This document shows positions 1 to 7,377 of a stretch of DNA of 12,071 nt, piece by piece (position 1 is the first letter of the stretch; the number at the start of each line of letters is the position of its first letter). The stretch is from an uncultured Clostridium sp. (GTDB taxonomy: Bacteria > Bacillota > Clostridia > TANB77 > CAG-508): positions 1-12,071 of the forward strand of contig CAMMFK010000046.1 in the NCBI GenBank assembly GCA_946496115.1, given 5' to 3'. The notes below the pieces were generated by a model. That model saw only the letters and a list, made by a program, of their open reading frames with translations, was not told the DNA's origin and searched no databases. The position numbers and the translations under genes were made by a program.

Positions 1-29
1 AAAAATACACTTTCATTATCTGCATTCAT
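1..29 (-). CDS. Start of probable tape measure gene (partial)
   Basis: Nine codons (MNADNESVF) are visible before the window edge. The ATG overlaps the stop of the preceding tail chaperone extension as TAATG, and an AAGGAGG ribosome binding site lies about 10 bases upstream. The identity rests on position only: in siphophages the gene directly after the G/T chaperone pair is nearly always the tape measure protein, which sets tail length. The protein itself lies outside the window. Confidence 0.6.
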
Positions 30-484
30 TATTTAGTTTCCTCCTTGTTAAATTTTTTTCCAATTGCTTTTGCCCAAGCATTAAATTTAATTTCTGCTTT
101 TAATCTTTCATTTTCTATCTCTTTCTTTTCCTTTTCTTCTTTTTCTTTTGCTGTTTCCATAAGACTATCTTTTATAAATAAAGGTTTTTCGGCAAAAGGT
201 AGAGGCTTTGTTCCCTTTTTAGCAAAAGCGTGTAAGACAGGAGATACATCACACAATGCCTCATATCCATACACGCCTAGCTTCCATAATATCCAATCTG
301 TTCTTTCTTCTTCTATTTTATAAGCTTTTAAATAATGTTTTGCAATAGTAGGGTCACCTTCCCAAAATTGTTCATAGCTCATTCCAATAGCTAAGAAATA
401 AGGACAGTTGTTTTCAAATATTTCATTTAGGAAGATATGCTCTACTTCTTTAGATAATTGGTCTAAAGTATCTTCCAGTCTATG
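29..484 (-). CDS. Tail assembly chaperone, T part (reached by -1 frameshift)
   Basis: The open frame runs from the GGGAAAC slippery site (484-490) to a TAA at 29, adding 151 residues to the upstream G protein. An ATG at 382 (MSYEQFWEGD) gives a 117-residue protein, but it has no convincing ribosome binding site, and the frame stays open upstream to the slip site. The sequence has the composition usual for gpT-like extensions: an aromatic-rich start (YEQFWEGDP, DWILWKLGVYGYEAL) and a very charged C-terminal helix rich in E and K. In lambda-like phages the GT fusion coats the tape measure protein and recruits the tube protein during tail assembly. Position between the tube gene and the probable tape measure gene fits. 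The frameshift product would be about 253 residues, join(789..484, 484..29). Confidence 0.8.
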   Translation of the reverse strand, partial: HRLEDTLDQLSKEVEHIFLNEIFENNCPYFLAIGMSYEQFWEGDPTIAKHYLKAYKIEEERTDWILWKLGVYGYEALCDVSPVLHAFAKKGTKPLPFAEKPLFIKDSLMETAKEKEEKEKKEIENERLKAEIKFNAWAKAIGKKFNKEETK

Positions 485-789
485 TTTCCCTCTTTTTCAT
501 CAGGTTCATCTTGTAAAGAAGTATATGTTTCATTTAGCAACTCTGCTATTGATTTCATTAATCCTTCTTTATCTGTCATCTTATTATATATTTCATCAAT
601 TTTTTCTCTTGATATTGATTTATGATTTTTATAGAATAAACCTTCAAAAGCTAGTGGTAACATACTCATTGGTTTTTTTACCAATTCATCTATGCAAAAG
701 CCTTGTCTTTCTATTAAAGCTACTGCATTTCTATTGTATTCTAAAGTATAATGTTTACCTTCATAATCAAATTCTATTTTTTTATTCAT
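463..789 (-). CDS. Tail assembly chaperone, G part (DUF5055-like)
   Basis: This 108-residue protein starts MNKKIEFDYEGKHYTLEYNR, contains the RQGF segment seen in DUF5055-like tail chaperones, and ends EGNIDWKIL. I chose the ATG at 789, not the one at 804, because GGAG lies 9 bases before it and the family normally starts with a short K-rich segment then a beta strand. The 804 start would add five residues (MENKK) and has only a weak binding site. In its last codons lies G GGA AAC, a classic -1 slippery heptamer in the correct phase. Most ribosomes should make this short form and a minority the longer G-T fusion. The family name is from memory of sequence features, not a search. Confidence 0.82.
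   Translation of the reverse strand: MNKKIEFDYEGKHYTLEYNRNAVALIERQGFCIDELVKKPMSMLPLAFEGLFYKNHKSISREKIDEIYNKMTDKEGLMKSIAELLNETYTSLQDEPDEKEGNIDWKIL
484..490 (-). other. Programmed -1 frameshift site GGGAAAC
   Basis: The minus strand reads GAG GGA AAC ATA in the frame of the G protein, so the heptamer G-GGA-AAC has the X XXY YYZ form with the zero frame split as required. A one-base backward slip continues as CAT AGA CTG GAA GAT ACT and stays open to 29. GGGAAAC is a slippery sequence known from phage tail chaperone genes. I see no strong downstream pseudoknot. Confidence 0.88.
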
Positions 790-812
790 TTTTTTATTCT
801 CCATTCTTTAAA

Positions 813-1295
813 TTATTCTGCTGTTGGCTTAGCTGCTTTTATAGGTGCTGCTGTTGGTGTTATATAGTTAGTTATTTCTAGCACAGAGTTTACTGCTGTT
901 TCTGGAATTCCCATATCACTAGGATTTCCTTTAAAGTAAAAACCTTCATCAATACCAGGAATATCAATTAAAAACCATGTTGCTTTACCAGCTGTTTTTG
1001 CTTCTTCATAAGCTGTCATTAGTGCATCCCATGCATCAACTAATGCTTGTGTTAAGTTCCAAGTAAACTCTAATGCTCCTCCTAAGTCTTTAAGACCATC
1101 AATATATGTTTTGTATTCTGTTTCATTTAAAGATGTTGTTTCAAGAGCTTCAGGGCTTGGGTTTAAACTTGGTGTACTTTTTATTCCTTCCAAGTCTGTG
1201 TATGCACTTTTTGTAGTTGGTCTAGTTCCTGCTGTTTCCTCAACTGCATAATATAAATGAATTCCAGCTGTACTTAAATTAATTGCTTCTGCCAT
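813..1295 (-). CDS. Major tail tube protein
   Basis: A 160-residue protein starting MAEAINLSTAGIHLYYAVEE, with a strong AAGGAGG site before the ATG. It has the features of phage tail tube proteins: an N-terminal segment listing a reference value (GIKSTPSLNPSPEALETTSL), a central helix (LVDAWDALMTAYEEAKTAGK) and a FLIDIPGIDEGFYFKG-like strand pair followed by a V..V.EITNYITPT end. The Ala/Thr/Pro-rich C-terminus is typical. It lies between the tail completion gene and the G/T chaperone pair, where the tube protein is expected. No sheath gene is found beside it, which favours a siphophage tail. Confidence 0.85.
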   Translation of the reverse strand: MAEAINLSTAGIHLYYAVEETAGTRPTTKSAYTDLEGIKSTPSLNPSPEALETTSLNETEYKTYIDGLKDLGGALEFTWNLTQALVDAWDALMTAYEEAKTAGKATWFLIDIPGIDEGFYFKGNPSDMGIPETAVNSVLEITNYITPTAAPIKAAKPTAE

Positions 1296-1311
1296 ATTTT
1301 TTCCTCCTTTT

Positions 1312-1764
1312 TTAATCTTTATATATTGTATTTTGACTTAAAAATAAAGCACATGTATATCTAATTGAATATTTTATTATAGAATTGTCTTCAATTAGTG
1401 GCATTAATACAGGTGTGCTTATTCTTGTCATTTTATATTTTTCGCCACCAAGAACTTCATTTACAATTCTACCAATAAGCATTGAGCTTTCTGTAGCTTG
1501 TAATGTTAATGTTCCTCTACTATAACAGTCAATTTGATAACTCAATGATGATACTTCTTCTCCTTTAGAAGTAGAATATTTTGTATCTTCACTATTGTCT
1601 ATTTCTTGTATAGTAATCATAGGATATGATACTGGTGGATTTTCGTCATAAATCCCTTTAATTAAAATATCTTTGTAATCATCAACTTTTTCTTCATTTA
1701 CAAAAATATCTTCATTAAATCTTGCTTTTAAATCATTTTTTATTTGAGTAATTAAAGTTTTGAT
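1312..1764 (-). CDS. Tail completion/terminator-like protein with non-ATG start
   Basis: An ATG at 1620 would give only 102 residues (MITIQEIDNS...IYKD), but the same frame is open and clearly coding further upstream (ARFNEDIFVNEEKVDDYKD, then GIYDENPPVSYPMITIQEI) and would fill what is otherwise a 130-base gap. No ATG, GTG, TTG or CTG exists in this extension before the end of the preceding gene. The best candidate is ATC at 1764, 6 bases after AGGGGA, giving about 150 residues starting (M)KTLITQIKNDLKARF. An ATT at 1752 overlaps the previous stop as TAATT, mimicking the TAATG junctions elsewhere in this operon. The position after an HK97 gp10-like gene and before the tube gene suggests a tail terminator or completion protein. 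That the upstream part is coding is firm; the exact start is not. Confidence 0.65.
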   Translation of the reverse strand: MKTLITQIKNDLKARFNEDIFVNEEKVDDYKDILIKGIYDENPPVSYPMITIQEIDNSEDTKYSTSKGEEVSSLSYQIDCYSRGTLTLQATESSMLIGRIVNEVLGGEKYKMTRISTPVLMPLIEDNSIIKYSIRYTCALFLSQNTIYKD

Positions 1765-2300
1765 AAGACTTCCCCTACCTTTTTTTTGATTATTTGCTGT
1801 TTTTTTCTTTTTACTGTTTGTTCTGCATTAAATACTTCTTTTCCTGCTGGAATACCTTGTGTATAAACAATATTTCCGTCTTTTCCTTTATAGGTCCAAT
1901 ATAATTCTCCTGGTAAAATTCCTGTTTCAGGTTTCATATTAATTCCTGCACTTCTTATTGTTTTTCCACTATTATATTCCTTTAAATTAAAATTATTTTT
2001 TAATTCATGTGGTGCATTCAATCCTTCTGTACCAGTTCCAAATTCATCATAAAGAACTTGCGATCCTCTTGCTCCAACTTTATATCCATTTTCTGTTTTT
2101 TCTTTAAATATTTTATAATCATCATTTCCATCAGTATAAATTGTAGAAGCTCTATTTTTTTCTATTTCATTTTGTCCTAAATTAGCTAATTCAGATAATA
2201 TTTCTTCATTTACTTTTGGCAATTCTGATATTAAATTGTTTATTTTACTCTTAAAATCATTTATTCCTTTTTTAGTTAATGGTATATTAATTTTTTTCAT
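1752..2300 (-). CDS. HK97 gp10-like tail completion protein
   Basis: A 182-residue protein. The segment NGYKVGARGSQVLYDEFGTG (residues about 70-92) matches the hallmark of the HK97 gp10 family, where an EFGTG motif follows a beta-strand pair. The N-terminus is a long amphipathic helix (KGINDFKSKINNLISELPKV) and the C-terminus is K-rich. The start ATG overlaps the stop of the upstream gene as ATGA, indicating coupled translation. Proteins of this family act at the head-tail joint or tail end during siphophage assembly. It is longer than the usual 110-150 residues because of the GINMKPETGILPGELYWTYK region, also seen in some Firmicute phages. Confidence 0.8.
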   Translation of the reverse strand: MKKINIPLTKKGINDFKSKINNLISELPKVNEEILSELANLGQNEIEKNRASTIYTDGNDDYKIFKEKTENGYKVGARGSQVLYDEFGTGTEGLNAPHELKNNFNLKEYNSGKTIRSAGINMKPETGILPGELYWTYKGKDGNIVYTQGIPAGKEVFNAEQTVKRKKQQIIKKKVGEVLSKL

Positions 2301-2650
2301 TGCTTTTTACCTGTTAATCTTTTTAAAGTTATATCGCATTCATTTAATGTAATTAAAGGCTCACCTGATACTATAAAATCAGCGTTCTTACACAAATAAT
2401 CATGTTCTTCAGGTGGATTTACATATACATAACATTTATCTCCATTATTGAATTTTTTTCCAATTTCTGCAATATCTTTTATTTTTAAATATTCTGTATA
2501 TTCTGGTCCTAAAACTATAATTTCTCCTTCACTATTTGTGGGTTGATAATTAGTTTCAATCTTTTCAGGTTCTTTATATTTTGTAATGTTATTTTCAATA
2601 TTAACTTTGCATAAATATAAAGTTCTTTTATTTCTTAATAAAGATGTCAT
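2297..2650 (-). CDS. Putative head closure/head-tail joining protein
   Basis: A 117-residue protein starting MTSLLRNKRTLYLCKVNIEN. Its start overlaps the upstream stop as TAATG and its stop overlaps the next start as ATGA, so it sits tightly between the connector at 2650-3039 and the gp10-like gene. I do not recognise a specific family in its residues; it is predicted mainly beta (IIVLGPEYTEYLKIKDIAEI; KCYVYVNPPEEHDYLCKNAD). The slot between a gp6-like connector and gp10 is where the head stopper normally lies, so that role is inferred from gene order alone. Confidence 0.6.
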   Translation of the reverse strand: MTSLLRNKRTLYLCKVNIENNITKYKEPEKIETNYQPTNSEGEIIVLGPEYTEYLKIKDIAEIGKKFNNGDKCYVYVNPPEEHDYLCKNADFIVSGEPLITLNECDITLKRLTGKKQ

Positions 2651-3039
2651 TAAACATCAACTCCTTTAGCTAAAGGAACTATCTTTTTTAAAATTGAATC
2701 TGCCGAACCATCTGGACCTTCATATCCTCTACTTATTCCATTTTCACTATGTGAAGTTTCGCCTTCAGCACCATATTTAGCTATATTAAAAATACATAAT
2801 TTTATAACAATTAATTCGTATTTATTTTCAAATAATTCTTTTTCTGTAGGAGTAAATCTTCTTCTTTCATTTACATCATTTATTGCTGAAATTACTTCTT
2901 CTACACAATCATCACCTGAAATATAAGACATATTTCTTGCTAATGCTTTTCTATAAACTTTTTTAGCTAAATCTTCTATTATTGGATATTTAGTTATATA
3001 TTTTTTATTTAGTTCATCTTCAATTTCAAAATTTTCCAT
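2650..3039 (-). CDS. Head-tail connector (adaptor) protein, gp6-like
   Basis: A 129-residue, mainly helical protein. The middle (LFENKYELIVIKLCIFNIAKYGAEGETSHSENGISR) is followed by GYEG...ILKKIVPLAKG. The pattern of helices, then a G-E-x-S-H-S-E-N-G-x-R loop and a final helix ending I.P.AKG is characteristic of the phage head-tail adaptor family that binds under the portal. It starts at an ATG behind GAGGA and lies three genes after the major capsid gene, as in SPP1- and HK97-like operons. Assigned from motif memory and position. Confidence 0.75.
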   Translation of the reverse strand: MENFEIEDELNKKYITKYPIIEDLAKKVYRKALARNMSYISGDDCVEEVISAINDVNERRRFTPTEKELFENKYELIVIKLCIFNIAKYGAEGETSHSENGISRGYEGPDGSADSILKKIVPLAKGVDV

Positions 3040-3051
3040 ATTTTTTTTCCT

Positions 3052-3258
3052 CTATTTAACTTCAGGTTTGCTTTTCTTAAGTTGTTCGTATGCTTGTTTT
3101 AAAGTAATTTCAGTTAATGGCTTTAATTCTGACTCTTCATAAGACTTTTTATCTGCTTTTACAGTATAATCATTTTCGCCCTTTTTATTTATAGAAACTT
3201 CTTTATATTTATTTGATACTCTAAGATATACTTTTTTATTTTTTGCCTCATATAACAT
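3052..3258 (-). CDS. Small protein of unknown function
   Basis: A 68-residue, Lys/Glu-rich protein starting MLYEAKNKKVYLRVSNKYKE. A longer reading from 3318 is possible but would overlap the upstream gene; the ATG at 3258 has AAGGTGG 6-7 bases before it and is preferred. The ribosome binding site overlaps the upstream stop, so translation is probably coupled. I do not recognise a family. Its place between the capsid and connector genes suggests a head-related accessory role, but nothing in the sequence shows it. Confidence 0.6.
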   Translation of the reverse strand: MLYEAKNKKVYLRVSNKYKEVSINKKGENDYTVKADKKSYEESELKPLTEITLKQAYEQLKKSKPEVK

Positions 3259-3268
3259 AATTTCCACC

Positions 3269-3520
3269 TTACTTTCCTTTTTTAGTTTCTTTTGAAGGAA
3301 ATAAATTATCTTCCACATTCATATCAATTTTTTCTGTTAATTCTGAAGAATTTACAATTTTTTCTTCAACTTTTTTATTTTCTTCTTTTTCTTCTTTTTT
3401 AGTTTCTTTTATTTTATTTTGCTTTTCTTCTATAATTTCATATCCTTGATTTTTAAATATATCTTTATAAGCACATTTTGATACTTTTAAAATAGTATTT
3501 TCTTTTTTTATTTCTATCAT
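3269..3520 (-). CDS. Small charged protein of unknown function
   Basis: An 83-residue protein. It begins MIEIKKENTILKVSKCAYKD and continues IFKNQGYEIIEE, a short N-terminal fold often seen in small proteins after phage capsid genes, then becomes a low-complexity K/E-rich stretch (residues about 33-55) that is probably coiled or disordered, and ends in LFPSKETKKGK. The start ATG follows GGAGGT. I cannot name the family; a role in head assembly is only suggested by position directly after the major capsid gene. Confidence 0.6.
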   Translation of the reverse strand: MIEIKKENTILKVSKCAYKDIFKNQGYEIIEEKQNKIKETKKEEKEENKKVEEKIVNSSELTEKIDMNVEDNLFPSKETKKGK

Positions 3521-3541
3521 TTTCTACCTCCATTTAATTAG

Positions 3542-3569
3542 TTTTAAGCTAGAATATTCTAGCCTAAAA
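3542..3569 (-). other. Perfect hairpin directly after the capsid gene
   Basis: The core GCTAGAATATTCTAGC is fully self-complementary and flanked by TTTTA/TAAAA with one wobble, giving a long stem with a very small loop. It abuts the capsid stop codon and is not followed by a T tract on the minus strand. A role in protecting the 3' end of the highly expressed capsid message or in partial attenuation before the minor genes is plausible. Confidence 0.55.
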
Positions 3570-4616
3570 TTAATTAGTTAAAACATCACCAATCATAATA
3601 TAATCTGCCATATCAAAAGAAGGTAATACTACTTCTGATACTTTTGTATGAACAGTTACAGGATCTACATCTTCATAAGTTGTTACTGCAACTCCCGTAT
3701 CAACTATTGAAACATTAGCTTGATTTGACGATATTAAATCAGCTTCTTCTGGTGTTGTACCAAATACTGTTTCTCCTAAATTTCCTTCTGGAATTAATAT
3801 AAATAAATCTTCTGGAAGAAATCTCTTTACTGTTCCATCTAATCCTTTATATTTCTTTTCATAAACTTGTATTGTAACACCAGTTTGTTCTTGAATATAA
3901 CTCTTAACCATATCTTCTGTTATAGCGACTTTTCCTTGTCCAAATACATATAAAGCATTTTTAATAGCATCATTTTTTTGCATATTTCTCATAATTTTTC
4001 TTGAAGTAATAGCTCTAGTTGGTCTACCATATCCTGCATTTTCTCTATTGTCTTGCCATGTTTGAATATCGCCTAAAATATCTGCTGTTGTCTGATCCCA
4101 CTTTGTTGTTGGTGTTACTTTTTGTTCAGAAGCCAAACCATAGTCATATAAATATTCTTGACCATTATTAGCCAATGAAATTGTACCTGTGGCAAGTAAT
4201 TGCATTCTTAAAATTTCTCTTGTTACAGCTGCATCATCAACCAGTGCAGTTTGGTCATCAAATATATTTCTAATTAATGGTTTTATGTATTCATCATTAT
4301 TAGCTTGTAAAGCTATTAATAATTCTTGTCTTGTTGTTTCATCTATTGTCTTTTCATTTTTGAAGAAAGGCATTTTTGTTTTTACTTCGCTAACACCTAC
4401 TCTATCTTTCTTAATTGTTTTTGCATCAAAAGCAGATACGTTCATTTCTGCTGGCATACCTTTTGCACCTTTGATGTATTTTAATTCTAATCCAGCTTGT
4501 TTTCTTGCTGGGAATAAAACTTCTCCTAAAAATGGTGGTTGTGCCATTTCAGCTTGTTTTGTATTCCAATATGCTGCTAAAGCAGCTGACTGAACATAAT
4601 CAAATATTGTTGCCAT
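3570..4616 (-). CDS. Major capsid protein (gpE-like HK97 fold)
   Basis: A 348-residue protein starting MATIFDYVQSAALAAYWNTK, with AAAGGAGG eight bases before the ATG. It matches the pattern of the phage major capsid protein E family: an N-terminal arm with a helix, GEVLFPARKQAGLELKYIKG, the FDAKTIKKDRVG segment, a QELLIALQANNDEY helix, an NRENAGYGRPTRAITSRKIM spine region and a C-terminal FILIPEGNLGETVFGTTPEE followed by a strand-rich end. The length is standard. Scaffold and decoration genes lie just upstream, as usual. Assembles into the icosahedral shell around the scaffold. Confidence 0.9.
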   Translation of the reverse strand: MATIFDYVQSAALAAYWNTKQAEMAQPPFLGEVLFPARKQAGLELKYIKGAKGMPAEMNVSAFDAKTIKKDRVGVSEVKTKMPFFKNEKTIDETTRQELLIALQANNDEYIKPLIRNIFDDQTALVDDAAVTREILRMQLLATGTISLANNGQEYLYDYGLASEQKVTPTTKWDQTTADILGDIQTWQDNRENAGYGRPTRAITSRKIMRNMQKNDAIKNALYVFGQGKVAITEDMVKSYIQEQTGVTIQVYEKKYKGLDGTVKRFLPEDLFILIPEGNLGETVFGTTPEEADLISSNQANVSIVDTGVAVTTYEDVDPVTVHTKVSEVVLPSFDMADYIMIGDVLTN

Positions 4617-4649
4617 AAATTTTTCCTCCTTTTAAAATTATAAATATTA

Positions 4650-5063
4650 CTATTCTGAGTCTGTACCTAATGTTACATCTTTTGTCCCAGATATAAATGT
4701 TATTTTTGTTAATTTTGCAACTACTTCTTGAGTAATTAGTTTTTGAACATTTGCTTCTAGTTTGTCATAATCAACATAACCTGAAATTAAGATTGTTCCA
4801 TTTGTATTTCCTGCTGTAACATCTAAATCATGTAGTAATATTGCTACTGCATTTGCTGATGTTCCTACTGTAAAAGCTGTATTTCTTTTTAATATATCAC
4901 CTGTTAAAGGTGTTCCAGCTTTTATTATTTTCTTTCCATCTGTTCCTGCTGTTACTGATGTATTTCCTATTACTGCACCTACTGAAAAAGCTAAGCTATC
5001 AGCAACTAAGATAGATTTTCCAGCTTGTGCATAATCTTGTTTTTGAACTGAATTAACTGCCAT
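4650..5063 (-). CDS. Head decoration/stabilising protein
   Basis: A 137-residue protein between scaffold and major capsid. The sequence (AGKSILVADSLAFSVGAVIG; GTPLTGDILKRNTAFTVGTS; AVAILLHDLDVTAG) fits small beta-rich decoration proteins that bind outside the capsid: a GTPL..D segment, an A.AILLHDLDVTAGN segment and a strand GTILISGYVDYDKL before a final helix. The ATG follows AAGGAGG. Decoration proteins reinforce the expanded shell at threefold or quasi-threefold sites. A head fibre protein is the alternative name used for relatives. Confidence 0.78.
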   Translation of the reverse strand: MAVNSVQKQDYAQAGKSILVADSLAFSVGAVIGNTSVTAGTDGKKIIKAGTPLTGDILKRNTAFTVGTSANAVAILLHDLDVTAGNTNGTILISGYVDYDKLEANVQKLITQEVVAKLTKITFISGTKDVTLGTDSE

Positions 5064-5080
5064 ATTAATTTTCCTCCTTA

Positions 5081-5689
5081 TTAATTAAAATAATAATTTT
5101 GTTTAGTTTTACTAGAGTTTCTTTTTGCTAAATCTTTAGCCCACTCTAAATCTTTTCCTTCTTGGTCGGTTTCACTATCTTTTTTAAATGAACCCATTTT
5201 TGCCATTTTTACTTTTGTCATTTCAGCTTTTCCATTTTCGTAAGCTGCATTTACTATTTTTGCAATGTACTTGCTTATTTTTGCTGTTTGTTCTGAATTT
5301 TCACTTGATATTGAAGTTAAAAATTCATCAAACTCCTTATCATCATCTTTTATTTTTGCTTTTTCTTTTACACTAGCAGTTAAACCTTGAGCTTGATATT
5401 TATTTGAGTTTATTGTTTGCTCTCTATACTTTTGTTTTAATTCTTCAAACTCGGCTAATTGCTGTTTAATTTCTTCATTTTTCTTTTCATCATCAGTCAT
5501 TTTTGCTTTTATTTGATTATCTTTATCTGATAATTCTTTTTTTAGTTTAGCTATTGATGCTTCTGATGCCTCCTTATTAACATAGTTTCCACTTTCTAAT
5601 AAAGATTTTTTGAAGTACTCTTGTACTTCTGCTGCTGTCATGTTTTCATGATAGCTTTCTCCCATTAATTGTTTTAATTCTTCTTCCAT
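5081..5689 (-). CDS. Capsid scaffolding protein
   Basis: A 202-residue, very charged protein. Residues about 40-95 form a long coiled coil (KLKKELSDKDNQIKAKMTDD and QQLAEFEELKQKYREQTINS), followed by a second helical part and a basic C-terminal end (KDLAKRNSSKTKQNYYFN). This composition and the position between portal and decoration/capsid genes identify it as the internal scaffold that guides procapsid assembly and is then lost. No protease gene or protease motif is seen nearby, so release by exit rather than digestion is likely. Confidence 0.82.
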   Translation of the reverse strand: MEEELKQLMGESYHENMTAAEVQEYFKKSLLESGNYVNKEASEASIAKLKKELSDKDNQIKAKMTDDEKKNEEIKQQLAEFEELKQKYREQTINSNKYQAQGLTASVKEKAKIKDDDKEFDEFLTSISSENSEQTAKISKYIAKIVNAAYENGKAEMTKVKMAKMGSFKKDSETDQEGKDLEWAKDLAKRNSSKTKQNYYFN

Positions 5690-5704
5690 ATTTTTTTTCC
5701 TTTC

Positions 5705-5812
5705 TCCATGTGATTATAGGACTTCTCTGTCCGAATGGTTTTTATGGTTATAGCCGCCATAATCGGCAATTTATACTGTGTGATTATAGGTTTTCTCTAA
5801 CCTTGACAGTTT
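5705..5812 (-). repeat. Imperfect 20-bp direct repeat flanking the portal-scaffold gap
   Basis: Two copies of AGAGAAnnCCTATAATCACA occur about 70 bases apart. One covers the end of the portal gene (5779-5798), the other lies just upstream of the scaffold binding site (5707-5727). Between them are small stems (GCCG/CGGC and GGAC/GTCC). A remnant of a short tandem duplication is the simplest reading. An ATG inside gives only about 30 codons with no binding site. Confidence 0.5.
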
Positions 5813-7313
5813 TATCATCAGAACCTTTGTTAGGCTCATTTGATACTAAATTATTTTTTTGAGCATTTTTATCTTCATTATTGTTATCCCCTTGTTGACT
5901 ATCTGCTCCTTTATTGTTTATTAAATTTTGATTTTGATTTTCTTGTTTTTTATTCCAGTAAGTTTCTCCTCTTGTAATAACTTCTGTTACATCTGTTGTC
6001 ATATCAGCCATCTCAAGAGCATCTTCTGGTGCAATTGTTTTAGTCGAAATAATAGTTGAATAGCTTTGTGCCTTTGTTTGTAAATTATCATTTTTATTTC
6101 TTGAAAATTTAATATCTAAATCAACTAATTTAATTTTATCTGATATATAATTTAATCTTTGTAAAATATTGATAATTACAGCTAGCTGTTTCTTTTTAGC
6201 TACTTTAAAATAGCTTTCTTTAATTCTTGCTACAATTTCTATATCTGCCCAACCATCTCTTAGTTTAACTGCATCGCCCGTGTCTCCACCGCCTCCGCCT
6301 CTAGTTTTTCTATCTGGAATACCTATTATAGTTTTATAAGCTTCTTCAAAATATTCTCTTAAATTTTGTATTCCTAAACTATCTAATTGTTGATATATAA
6401 ACTTAGCATCTACATTTGAACCAATTTCTCCTACTAATTCAAGTATTCTATTTTCCTTTACTTTTTCAGCATTTTCTTTATTTAATTCTGCATTTATAAT
6501 TACTAGTAAACTTTGTATTACATTTTCTACATCGTTTACAGAATCGGATGCAATTAGGTTTAGAGCATTTAAAACACTTATTGCTACTTCAAAATCTCCC
6601 ATTAAAAACTGGTTATTTTGAACCATAGTTATAGGATTTAGTCCTATTGGATTTATATCATACTCTATTATTTTTGCATTACTATTTAAAGAAAATTTTC
6701 CATCACATTCTATTTTATAGATTTCAGTATCTGTAAAACACAAAAAATATGTTTTATTATTATAACTATAATAAGTACAACTTAATATTATTGGATTTCC
6801 CATTTTAGGACTTTGAACACAAAATGTTGTTAGATTATCTAAAGAATTTATTTTGACAGGTATATCAGGCATATAATCAGCTAATACTTCTTCTGTTGGT
6901 AATGTGCATAGATAACCTACTCCTGTTATTGCTGTCAATGTTGCTGTTTCGTGGTCTGCTAATGCTGAGTTTTCATATTCCAAAATATCAGCTATTTTTT
7001 CCATATCTTTTCTGTTTTTTACTTTTCTTTGTATTAATTGTGCTGGTTTTCCAAATGTATAACCTATAATGTCTCTTACACTTGAATATGCATAATTTAA
7101 AGTAACTTTTTCATTTATTCCTGAGGTATAAGTAGTTGTTCTTTTTTCTATATCTTGAGAACCTTTATAATAATTTATTAAATATTTCATATCAGTAACA
7201 TTTAAACAATGTATACCCCAAGCTTTAGTTAATACATTTAATATGGTATTTCTATTAATTTCAGCATCTATTATTATTCTTCTTCTGCCTTTCCCTATTT
7301 TTTCTTCTAACAT
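5784..7313 (-). CDS. Portal protein (SPP1 gp6-like)
   Basis: A 509-residue protein with the order typical of SPP1-type portals: an N-terminal helical wing (LKYLINYYKGSQDIEKR-like region with YYKG), a RDIIGYTFGKP segment, the strand-rich clip and wing, then GIPDRKTRGGGGGDTGDAVK near residue 340, and a long crown helix (ADIEIVARIKESYFKVAKKK). The C-terminus is N/Q/D-rich and likely disordered. The ATG at 7313 follows GAGGTG. The portal forms the dodecameric DNA channel at one capsid vertex and docks the terminase. A terminator-like hairpin overlaps its leader, so expression may depend on read-through or regulation there. Confidence 0.9.
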   Translation of the reverse strand: MLEEKIGKGRRRIIIDAEINRNTILNVLTKAWGIHCLNVTDMKYLINYYKGSQDIEKRTTTYTSGINEKVTLNYAYSSVRDIIGYTFGKPAQLIQRKVKNRKDMEKIADILEYENSALADHETATLTAITGVGYLCTLPTEEVLADYMPDIPVKINSLDNLTTFCVQSPKMGNPIILSCTYYSYNNKTYFLCFTDTEIYKIECDGKFSLNSNAKIIEYDINPIGLNPITMVQNNQFLMGDFEVAISVLNALNLIASDSVNDVENVIQSLLVIINAELNKENAEKVKENRILELVGEIGSNVDAKFIYQQLDSLGIQNLREYFEEAYKTIIGIPDRKTRGGGGGDTGDAVKLRDGWADIEIVARIKESYFKVAKKKQLAVIINILQRLNYISDKIKLVDLDIKFSRNKNDNLQTKAQSYSTIISTKTIAPEDALEMADMTTDVTEVITRGETYWNKKQENQNQNLINNKGADSQQGDNNNEDKNAQKNNLVSNEPNKGSDDKTVKVRENL

Positions 7314-7327
7314 TTTTTCACCTCTAT

Positions 7328-7363
7328 AAAAAAATAGCCAATAAGTCTTATACTTATCGGCTA
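7328..7363 (-). terminator. Terminator hairpin between Com-like gene and portal
   Basis: An 11-bp stem (TAGCCGATAAG with CTTATTGGCTA, one G-U pair) with a 7-base loop is followed by seven T on the minus strand. It starts 14 bases after the Com-like stop and ends just before the portal ribosome binding site. This is a full intrinsic terminator in shape, placed where portal transcription from the upstream promoters would be cut. Confidence 0.85.
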
Positions 7364-7377
7364 CTAGAGCTCTTCAT

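Noticed and set aside
408..881. Plus-strand ORF of 157 residues
   Set aside because: It is antisense to the tail chaperone and tube genes, has a Phe/Leu/Tyr-rich composition expected from the reverse of AT-rich coding DNA, and no binding site.
4189..4593. Plus-strand ORF over the capsid gene
   Set aside because: A shadow of the major capsid protein; no ribosome binding site and no family features.
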